Below, piece by piece: positions 1 to 64,000 of a DNA stretch of 64,000 nt (the first letter of the stretch is position 1; every line of letters starts with the position of its first letter). Both the position numbers and the translations under genes were made by a program. The stretch comes from Bostrychus sinensis (taxonomy: Eukaryota > Chordata > Actinopteri > Gobiiformes > Eleotridae). The DNA is taken from contig CM036257.1 in the NCBI GenBank assembly GCA_020698575.1, positions 20,599,520 to 20,663,519 of the forward strand, in the 5' to 3' direction. The notes under the pieces were generated by a model, which saw only the letters and a program-made list of their open reading frames with translations, did no database searches and was not told the DNA's origin.

Positions 1-612
1 ATCCACACAGAGCTCTCACTGAAGCCATCATGTAGTGGCAGTAACAGCATTGATTTCTGCTGATAGCACAGTGCTACAATTCAATGGCAAACACACACTC
101 ACACATGGTTCACAGCCAATGCCACACTTTTTTACTTTGGGCCTGGTGGATAAATATTTCTCTAAAACAATTCAATCAGTGTAATTGGATGGCATAGTTA
201 AGGATTGTAATGAGTGTCAGTCAGCAATAAAAGAGGTTTGAAATTGAGATTTAGTATTGCAGAGACATGGCAAAGCAACACCTTGGTCAGTACTTAGTCA
301 CAACACTTTCACATTCAATAGACAAATGTTGTAAATGTGTGTTAGTAGCTTTAACTTGTTGACAAGGAAGAAATCTTTCTTGGTGTCTAATGAGACACAC
401 CACTGAAAATAATTGGATAAAAGGGTCAAATTTGGAAGTAGTTAAAGCTTGAACTGATGGCTAAAGTAGGGAGTAATAAAAAAGAGATTCTCCAGGACCA
501 GAGTGTCATAACCTCTCAAAGTGTGTAGATATTTTTAAGCCTAGTGACAGTGAAGTTGGTCGACAGGAAATGGGGTGAGAGAGAGGGAAAGACATGAAGT
601 AAATTGTTTTGA

Positions 613-681
613 GCTGAATTCGAACCCAGGTCACCCCATATGCGGTATGTGCTCTACCAGGAGTACCACTGAGGCGACCCC
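613..681 (-). mobile_element. tRNA-derived SINE-like relic
   Basis: Read on the minus strand, this starts GGGGTCGCCTCAGTGGT and carries a Pol III A-box-like TGGTAGAGCAC (plus 649-659) and a B-box GGGTTCGAATT (plus 617-627). The 3' acceptor half does not pair with the 5' end and the cloverleaf is incomplete, so this is a SINE head or tRNA relic and not a working tRNA gene. A related head lies near 27490-27535. Confidence 0.6.
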
Positions 682-1084
682 TCTATGTGTTTTAAAAAAG
701 TTAGTCTGACAGTCACAGAACAGGGTGCTGGCTCAGATTTGCAGACTGCTTCTAAATTAACTAATAACGGATGACTGGGTTAAATGCATAAACATTGTCT
801 TCCAATAAGTAGGCTAAAGCAGGCATCTGCAAAAACACTTTTACAAATCATATTTGGTTGAACAAGTGCCCTTCACAGATGTGCTGCTTAACCAATACAC
901 TACATTATATTTTACAACCAAAACATGGAAAAGTGTAATTTGCTGAACTGATAGTGTTTAAGAGGCCCACAATGTGCCTTTTGTTACCTAATGCATTAAC
1001 CAGTTAGACTTCACTTCATGTTTCCTTGAATCTTAATTTGATAACTTGTAGTCAGGAAATTTCTCTTTATTAGAATGCTCCCTT

Positions 1085-1545
1085 TGCTTTGAACCCCGTC
1101 CCACGCGCGCCCACGGCAACATTATTGGATAAAACGCTGTTGTTGTTGGAAGTTGCTAATATGAAACGTACGTAGAGCCTTTTGTAAATACCTAACCGGC
1201 TTCTGGTCGGCTGCCTCTGCAAACATCACTGATTTGAACAGGGAAGTTAATAAACACCTCTGTGTCTCTCAAGCCCACGCGCAAACAGTCAAGTAAGGTG
1301 CGTAATTTTGTGGACACGGCTCGGGGGCGCGCACTTGTGCACAGAGCCAAAGTTGGGAGTTTTTCCCTCGCTCCTTTTAGTATTCCCCACATTCACCGAC
1401 AGATTACGAAATTTGCATATGAAAGGAACGGAGCAGCACTCGAGTAGCACAACAGACACTTTGTGGCTTTCCGGAGCAGCGCTGGACTGGATGGGCACTT
1501 TTGGCTCTGACAGGAATCGCGCGCTCCCAGAGTCTACAGCACTAA
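1085..1545. promoter_or_regulatory. CpG-rich block with octamer motif (candidate regulatory)
   Basis: This stretch has many CpGs (for example CCCACGCGCGCCCACGG near 1100 and CTCGGGGGCGCGCAC near 1320) within AT-rich surroundings. It contains an octamer ATTTGCAT at 1411-1418. Short ORFs on both strands match no family I know. It lies about 1 kb inside the presumed garem2 intron 1 and could be an enhancer, an alternative promoter or an unrecognised 5' exon. This is inference from composition only. Confidence 0.3.
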
Positions 1546-2415
1546 ATGTGACAATTTGGTTTAAATCATAAATGAGAAATGTCAATGCAAATGTAATTAT
1601 ACAAAGATAATGATCCTCCAGAAAGAAGTATTGGGTGGACTCCGCTCACTTGTACTGTCGGTGTCCCATTCTACAGCTGCGTCAATTTTATTGAAATAAG
1701 ACGGTACCGTGAAGATACAGATTTCAAAATAAAAGTGTTACAATTTTTTTTTTTTTTAATGTGTAATTCACAAAACACATAGTAGGCCATATTATGGGAT
1801 CTGCTACAGCCTATACTGTATAGCCTAATAAAAAATAAATGGCAAATATTGTAGGCCTAACTGGTAGTTTAAGGAAAGACTTCAAAAACATGTTTCAAAC
1901 AGAAGTGCCTGGACGAACCAATCAACAATATAATTTTAGAAAATAATGTTTCAAAAATGCAACCATATACTACAATGCATTATTAAATTATTCAGTCCTC
2001 AATTAGATCAAGCTTTTTTGTTTGTCTGGTACATAACTGGAACATAATATTAATCCTGACATTTTTATTTATTTATTTATTTTTATTAAAACTAGAACGC
2101 TAGAAAAGATAGAGCTTTTATTTCCAAAGATTTTTTATCCCGGAAGTGGGACTTTATAATGCAACTTTGACTATGAAAATACTAAATAATTATAGTTTCA
2201 ACACTTTTTTGATAAAGGTTTCATACTGAATTCAATGCATGCTGTTTAAATGCTATAGACATTTTCGAAAACGGTCATATTTATGAATTATGCTTAGGAG
2301 TCAGGGGCAACAAATTAAGCGAGCTATCCTACTTGCTGTAAAATGACTTTGAGAGTGTGCTCAAAAAGTTGCTCAGGTCTTTTTGGAGTTTGCAGGGATT
2401 TGGTGCGTATCTTAC

Positions 2416-2527
2416 CGTGTGCCAGCCGCACCAGAGTGGGCAGACGGAACTTGCTGACCACCGCGTCCAAAGGCAGCGCCAAAGGGTTCCAAGTGATCTC
2501 CGACAGGCTCGCGGACAACTTCTCCAT
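2416..2527 (-). CDS. garem2: GAREM2-like adaptor, first coding exon (partial gene)
   Basis: GAREM proteins are GRB2-associated regulators of ERK/MAPK signalling, with two N-terminal CABIT modules and a C-terminal SAM domain. Only exon 1 is here. The minus-strand ATG at 2527 has a good Kozak context (A at -3, G at +4) and opens 37 codons plus one base, starting MEKLSASLSEITW and ending RLPTLVRLAHG, followed by donor GTAAG at 2415-2411. The opening MEKL and the PLD-(I/A)V(V)S-x-x-RLPTL pattern resemble the start of GAREM2 more than GAREM1, and the donor falls in the same Gly codon I recall for the family. The gene would continue beyond position 1; no second exon is recognisable in 1-2415. It lies in tandem downstream of atp5mj. 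Seen: ORF, Kozak and donor. Family assignment is from recalled homology, so the GAREM1/GAREM2 choice is tentative. Confidence 0.7.
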
Positions 2528-3808
2528 CCTCCCGGGTCATCACGCTTCCGGGCGGCACGCGGACGGAGAGGATGGCGAGGGTGAAAGAGGTGAAGAGGAT
2601 GAGGATGAGGGGGATGGTGGCGGTGGTATAATGGCAAAGAGTTTCGCCATGTTTGAACGCGGAGAGAGCGAGCGCTGAACGAGTCGGTGCGCACCAGCGG
2701 TGGGAGGGAACACAGGCCCAGTCTGTCATCCGCCCCCCACCCCCGCGATACACGTGAACTGCACAGTCAAGGCAATTACTTTGAAATGCACTGCGAGATC
2801 TGAGTCAAGCAAAATCACAGTCAGATGTGTAATTACCATATATGACTGGATTGGCCTTCCTAACGATGGGGACCACTTCAAAATCAAAGCAGGTGCAATG
2901 CCCACACTCTGTGGATTGACAGGAGACCGGTTTTACTTTGCACTTTTTCCGGTTTTGTTCTGACCTACAGGTTTATAATGTATCAAAGATAAAAAAAAAA
3001 AAAAAAAAAAAAAAAGAAAAAGACCCAACATCTTACTTGGACTCGAAGTCAGATGAAATGGGATGTTTTGGTTGCTTAGCCTAGTTATTCACGAATCCAT
3101 TTAACATGGAAAATCAAAAAATAATCAGGTACCTGGCACTACAATTAAACTTCATTTCAAACTGAGACATCAGCTATTCACAATCTAAATGTTCAATTAT
3201 ATAGTTTACTCACAAGTAAAACTGCTCAGGATAGCTGTTGTGTGCAGCATGTGAAATCAAAATTTTATGTACTCCCATGTTATCACAAATCTTTATATTT
3301 ACATCAATTTAGATGAAGACAAAACCGTGCTTGCAGAATATTTTTATATCACCCTGTTTTAAACCTCCACCCCAATGCTACCTTGTACTAATCGCAGTAT
3401 CAGCTCAATGAACTAAACGTGTTCATATATTGTTGATTAAGTAGCCAGAACACTATTGAAATGTTAGCAACTTAAACAGTACTTAGAAATTAGTAAAATT
3501 GTGTAATATTTCTCCAGGTGTTAAGTGTGTGGCCTGCTAGACCACCCACTCAATACCAAATATGGTCAAGGCGGATTATTTAATGCAGTAAGTTAAAATG
3601 TAAACTTACTATGTTCCAGGCTGTTATTAATAGCTCACTTGGGCCAATTTTTGACTTGTGCTAAAAGCTAGATGCCTATAAATACTTAAAATTGTTATAC
3701 ATCTAAATTTAAATGTACACCGTTAATAGCTATCTGTGAGCCTGTGAGTAGGAGGTTAACTAACATACTCGGGAATAACCTTAGAACAAAGACATTATCA
3801 ATAACAAC
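2528..3808. other. Intergenic: garem2 5' flank to atp5mj 3' end
   Basis: The first 200 bases (to about 2750) are GC-rich and are the likely 5'UTR/promoter of the garem2-like gene. The rest is AT-rich with a 25-base A run at 2991-3015. I see no conserved ORF or RNA gene. Confidence 0.5.
2991..3015. repeat. (A)25 homopolymer
   Basis: An uninterrupted run of 25 A, then GAAAAAGACCC. No retrogene body precedes it on the plus strand, so a simple repeat or an old SINE tail are both possible. Confidence 0.9.
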
Positions 3809-3814
3809 TTTATT
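3809..3814 (-). terminator. atp5mj: atp5mj poly(A) signal AATAAA
   Basis: Minus-strand AATAAA (plus TTTATT) lies about 100 bases past the stop codon at 3912, the expected spacing for a short 3'UTR. Confidence 0.75.
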
Positions 3815-3911
3815 GGTTCCATATTAACAAAATTAACACAAAGCTGGTCTCTTGTCTATGACAGGGGCATTATTATCAGCAGATGGAAGGGAGGTCCACA
3901 TGGCAGAGAGC

Positions 3912-4471
3912 TTAATGGGCAGGCTCTGCAGAAAAAAAATATACAAGTTAAAGAACCCATACTATATTTTTTTTAAGTGATGGCAAATATAAATCCAGCA
4001 AATGTGTATAGTTCAACTGTCTTTCAAATGATTGATATTCATTTGCAGCAATATGGCAACATAGCTTAGAACATGGCCAATAAGACAGTTAAATGGTTGA
4101 ATGCATACAGCTGTTTTACTATTATAATAGAATTATTGAACAATGCAGTCAATTGTGAGCATTAAGTAAAGCAATTAGCACTGTGGATACTTACTGTCCT
4201 TCACAGCTTTCTTTCCTGTAACAGACAAAAAAGTACAATCAGTCATATACAGCTTAATACTAATCATTATAATAAAAAGTGGAAATTTAGTCAGGTTGTG
4301 TATGCATAGTTGTGTGCTCGTCCAATAAGTAGACCTGTTTAACTCACCTCCATAGGATACTTTGTAGTACAGGTACGTCATGATGCCGAGACCAACCCAC
4401 ATCTCCTGGTATGCCTTTGTGTAGTAGGGGGCCACCTTGGCCCAATAATTTGCAAAAATGCGTCCAGCCAT
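3912..4471 (-). CDS. atp5mj: ATP synthase membrane subunit j / 6.8-kDa proteolipid, complete, 3 coding exons
   Basis: Small subunit of the F1Fo ATP synthase Fo sector in the mitochondrial inner membrane (also MP68, MLQ, C14orf2), which helps assemble or stabilise synthase dimers. Coding exons on the minus strand: 4471-4348 (124 nt), 4215-4195 (21 nt microexon) and 3925-3912 (14 nt with TAA at 3914-3912), giving 159 nt and 52 residues, close to the usual 55-60. The protein starts MAGRIFANYWAKV, carries the family signature PYYTKAYQEMWVGLGIM (about residues 15-31) overlapping one membrane segment (about 24-40), and ends KKAVKDKPAH. All introns are GT-AG: donors GTGAGT (4347) and GTAAGT (4194), acceptors ending at 4472, 4216 and 3926. 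The ATG is the first three bases of its exon. Assignment rests on the PYYTK-YQE-W-G-G motif. Confidence 0.92.
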
Positions 4472-5093
4472 CTGCATTACAGAAACCTATGCTTTACTTC
4501 AGCTCAAGCAGCAACAAAACTGTTCAGTACAATACATCGTACAGTTTCAGAGAGCGCAACCACTAATCTTACAGTCATTATAGTTTAACTTTTAAAGCAG
4601 CTATTTAAATTATTATTTTTGAAACTTAAAATATGTCCACGTATGGTTAAAGTATTAAACCAACTGTGCTAATACAATTGCTCAAGAACAGAAATTATAG
4701 TGTGATTACCTTTTAAACACTGTATCACATAATCCATACTACACCTGAACCAAGCTAACACAAGGCTGCTCATTTTAGCTTTGAGTGCATGCAGTTCTTG
4801 TGACAAATGACCTGGCATTATTACGCTAAAGTCTTTATTAGACTTGCTTTGTGTTCTTACGTTTTATAGTTTGACCACTGTTATCTTCTGTACGTCGTGC
4901 TGAAGTTTAGCTAACTAGTATTTACAATGAAACACGCTAACTTAAGCGATGCTAGCTGAGCTGTTCAGATGTAGCAGAGACAAGCACAAAGCTCTAGGTA
5001 ATATGACAATTCTAACCGCTCACAGAAGAATAACAACTTTGACTTCAAATAAAATGTGTGAGTCGCTTAAATCTCAGTACTTTTGACTATTAC

Positions 5094-5200
5094 CTTTATA
5101 ATGTCTCGCTGCAGAAGAAAGGTCAAGCTAGCTGCAGCTGCTAAACGTCAAAGTCGTGGGACAAGCTTCTTCTTCGACGGCAAATTCTGTAGCTTTGTAC
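5094..5200 (-). other. atp5mj: atp5mj 5' non-coding exon (approximate)
   Basis: The coding exon opens exactly at the ATG, so the 5'UTR needs an upstream exon. On the minus strand a donor AAG|GTAATAG ends an exon at 5094, and the sequence behind it (to about 5200) becomes richer in CpG, as expected near a housekeeping start site. The 5' end is not determined from the sequence. Confidence 0.5.
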
Positions 5201-6148
5201 TGACGACAGTGGCACAGCGCCCCCGCACGGAAGCTGCGGTGTCAGCGTGGGGCACCTGTAGCTAACTCCTAGCTCAATCTTGAGGATAGATCATAGTTAA
5301 CATTGTAATTTCGGCACAGTTTAGTGTTTAGGTAAGTAAGAAAGGATATGATGTAAGTTCACAGATAAGGCTCATATAGTTTAAGCCAATTCAGTCTTTA
5401 CAGGGATTGTAAACACTTGTTTCATGTGTAAAATAGGTAACAATAAAATGATTGGTTACATTCTAAGTAGGCATGTCTCTCTATTGAGCTTTTGCTTCAA
5501 CTGTATTTTGCAGTCGTTATGTGCCAAACAAATGTAGGTGTAAAGATATTTTACCAACATCAGGCAAGAATTGGCAGGTTTTTGAGGTTGCATTAGGCGT
5601 GGGAGGGAGGTTTACTGTGCTCCACCTTTTAACTCCACCTTGTTTCTTTTTTACCTACACCTGAGGGCATAGTGCTGCCTGTAGTTCTAGTCTGGTCAGG
5701 ATCCATACACAGCTCTTCCATTGACACAGCTGAAGGTACTGCACACTGCCCTGAATTTACTAAAAAGCATGCACTAGCTGTCAACAAACCTCCAGGTATG
5801 TTTAGGTGTGTAACCAGTTTATCTAGTTCTTGTATCTAGAGTGGCTGTGTTGTCTGACTATGGCTGACTGAACATTTACATGCACCATGGTAACTATTTC
5901 TCTTTCAGCTCTTTGTTGAAAGTTTTGCATGTGTGAACTTGTATCTGTAAACTCTTAACTTTTATGGTGAAGTGAAGGGTGTGGATGGGCATGTCTTAAG
6001 CAGTCTAATCAGGCATGTTAAATACTTTGTAAAATCTTTGGCACTGCCTACTTTATATCATTGAGTTGTTTTTCCACTTTTTCTGTCTTGAGAAGGTATA
6101 GTCTTGGAGGTGTTAGAGTGATCTGACTGTGGTGCGTTTGGAGATAAG
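5201..6148. promoter_or_regulatory. Divergent atp5mj/syne2 promoter interval with candidate syne2 5'UTR exon
   Basis: atp5mj runs left and syne2 runs right from this gap. A good plus-strand donor CCTCCAG|GTATGT at 5795/5796 probably ends a syne2 5'UTR exon beginning near 5650-5700. An acceptor-like site TTGAGAAG near 6091-6095 would open the exon holding the syne2 ATG at 6149. I see no clear TATA box. A shared bidirectional promoter is inference. Confidence 0.4.
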
Positions 6149-62230
<56,082 letters not shown>

Positions 62231-64000
62231 GTGAGGGGGCGGTCTGACAATAGGCATGGTTTATATGGGCCTACAAAACTGAACTAATAAGCTACGCTAG
62301 TGCTACAAAGGATGCGTTTCAAGTGTCCTCTGGGTTGAAAAGACCCTTCCTCAAGTGTTGTATTCAGATAAATTGTGCTCGCAGTTTGGAGACAAGACTA
62401 GCGTTCGCGTTCTTTACCCATTCACTTTTTAAGGGAGCAAACTAGATGGGAAAAAATTAATGGTTCTTGATGTGCAACTGTTTACAAGCACTAAAAGGGT
62501 CTATATATTCACCACCGTAGTCTGCCTCTACAGTGGAGCTTTTAGCAGCCAAAACACATTAAATTAATTAACGACCCACAAATCTTAAACGTGGGACCCT
62601 ATAATTAAACAGCAGCTCTAAAGCAGGTCTGTTCTCCTGCTGTCACTGGGCTCTGCAGCTGTTCAAATACACGGCCTTTAATGTACAGGCTGTACTGTAG
62701 GTTAAGCCCTCGGACCCCCATTAGACATATGGGACATCCTGCAAAGGTCCCACATATACCAACCCCCCCACACACACACACACACACACACCCACCCCCC
62801 ATTAGCGGCATCGAGGACTCAGACAGGACCATATGTCGTCATGTCCACGGTTGGACAGACCCCCTGCGCCTCCTCTTGTCAACAGTGACGTGATGGGGCA
62901 GTGGGAGGGGGTTAGGGGAGGGGGTAAAGCGGCTAGGACAAGGGTGAATCTGTCAGCATGCGTTACACCAGAGCTCATCAAAGTGGGGTCAACGTCTTGC
63001 TGCAAAAGGGTCCTCACGAAAATCTCCAGTCACAGTCATGCTACATTGTCTGAGAAGATATTTGGTACATAGAGAAAGTTAGTTACAGAGAAAGGGAGAC
63101 TGTTAGTTCTTCTATTTATTAAATTAAATTAAGTATTTAAGTTATGTTTAAGTTAAATGTTAAAAAGACGCATTTTATTACAAAATTTAAGCCTTTACCA
63201 ATAGAGTAAGCAAACTAGAGTGATTATTTTAAATAAAGTGAAAAGATGTCACAAAACATTACACATACTGTACTTGTATGTCAAGTAGAAGTGTACATGA
63301 GAGGTACACTGGCTTGTGACCAGCTTGTGGCTGGTTTAAAAACATTGATCTCTCATGAGTTAATAAAATAGATATGCAAAACAAATAATAAGTTAATTAT
63401 TTTACTTTGCATCTGCCTATTGCTAATAGCCTTTTTAAAAACAAGGTTCATTTGATGAACTTGAGAGAAGTAGAGCTGTAGTCAAAGAAATTGTTTGTCA
63501 ACTGAAAGTTATGTCCAATACAGTGATTAATCGCCCAAAAAGCATATGTGTGGGACTTACCAGAGTCTTACACAAGAAGACAAAGTGACTTTACATTAAT
63601 TAGGTGATAAAAGATTTCGAAAAGATGGCTGTAAAGTATATTGCTATCTAAAAACCATCTGTGCTGTCTTAAATAAAATGAAAAAATAAAAGTTATCAAG
63701 TATTAAATTAGGCCAGCTTTATTGATGCAAAGAGTGGATGCCGCTAATTGATCAATAAAATTGTAGCTGACCAAGACCTCACTGACTGATTCATTGCCAA
63801 AGCAAAGTTTTTTTTAGGGTAAATAAACAAAGATGCTATTTTGTAGTGAAAAATATTATTATTTCTGAAACTCGTTAAATTTGTTTTAATTGATGTACTT
63901 TGTTTTAGTAAAATTGAGAACATCAAACCTAGGTGTGAAAATGTGCAAAACAATACTTTGTCCTAAAGTGAACATTGTCCTTTAGGAGAGGAGGGTATAA
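62231..64000 (+). other. syne2 intron 81, to the window end
   Basis: No further syne2 exon found. Contains (CA)n at 62769-62791, a G-rich block at 62895-62924 and a LINE-tail fragment near 63300 (GGTACACTGGCTTGTGACC). From 63060 on it is AT-rich. Confidence 0.6.
62769..62791. repeat. (CA)n microsatellite
   Basis: About 11 CA units between C-rich borders. Confidence 0.95.

Larger units (their letters stand above)
1..2415 (-). other. Left part: presumed intron 1 of the garem2-like gene
   Basis: No coding exon is recognisable. It holds a tRNA-like SINE relic at 613-681 and a CpG-richer block at about 1085-1545 (see those entries). The rest is AT-rich and includes a T-run near 1745-1758. Confidence 0.5.

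Noticed and set aside
613..681. Functional tRNA gene on the minus strand
   Set aside because: A and B boxes are present but the acceptor stem and parts of the cloverleaf do not pair; it looks like a SINE head.
1262..1585. Overlapping ORFs on both strands (61-98 codons)
   Set aside because: No recognisable family and no splice context; open because the block is GC-richer. Kept only as a possible regulatory block.
2329..2753. Two long minus-strand ORFs (113-121 codons) around the garem2 exon
   Set aside because: Other frames of the GC-rich exon/5'UTR; only the MEKLSASLSEITW frame matches a known family and ends at a donor.
62681..62893. ORF with a His/Thr repeat
   Set aside because: Translation of the (CA)n tract.

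Overview
The window is nuclear DNA of a vertebrate, almost certainly a ray-finned (teleost) fish. Evidence: GT-AG introns in conserved phases, vertebrate gene families, AT-rich introns with long (TA)n/(ATT)n microsatellites, and dispersed repeats of types common in teleosts (tRNA-derived SINE-like units, a restriction-like-endonuclease LINE, hAT-like and other small DNA transposons). The species cannot be named from the sequence.

Layout. (1) Minus strand, 2416-2527: first coding exon of a GAREM2-like adaptor gene; the rest runs off the left edge. (2) Minus strand, about 3809-5200: complete atp5mj (52 aa, 6.8-kDa subunit of mitochondrial ATP synthase) in three coding exons plus a 5' non-coding exon. 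(3) Plus strand, 6149-62230 and beyond the right edge: syne2 (nesprin-2), the giant actin-binding spectrin-repeat protein of the outer nuclear membrane. I place 81 coding exons (about 15.85 kb, about 5,280 codons): a paired CH actin-binding domain, then a long spectrin-like rod. The last rod exons and the C-terminal KASH membrane anchor lie past the window. atp5mj and syne2 are head to head and probably share the 5.2-6.1 kb interval as promoter.

The introns hold most of the repeats: an almost full-length but broken RLE-type LINE inside a (TA)n tract (15291-18565); two fragments of a second LINE family in opposite orientation (about 12770-13170 and 48590-48920); a hAT-like MITE filled by a degenerate 'ctaaaccagga' minisatellite (52082-52734); a MITE with GTAACACTT ends (43457-43747); paired tRNA-derived repeats (50320-50465, 51108-51250); and several recurring non-autonomous families.

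The most notable observation about the host gene is that exon-phase bookkeeping fails at exactly two places, exon 16 (near 13507-13529) and exon 39 (near 35210-35225). In both, one surplus base breaks a reading frame that otherwise closes at every junction. They could be assembly errors, a local splice-site shift (possible for exon 16 only), or real lesions in a decaying syne2 copy. I found no undescribed multi-gene system; the novelty is in gene structure and repeats.
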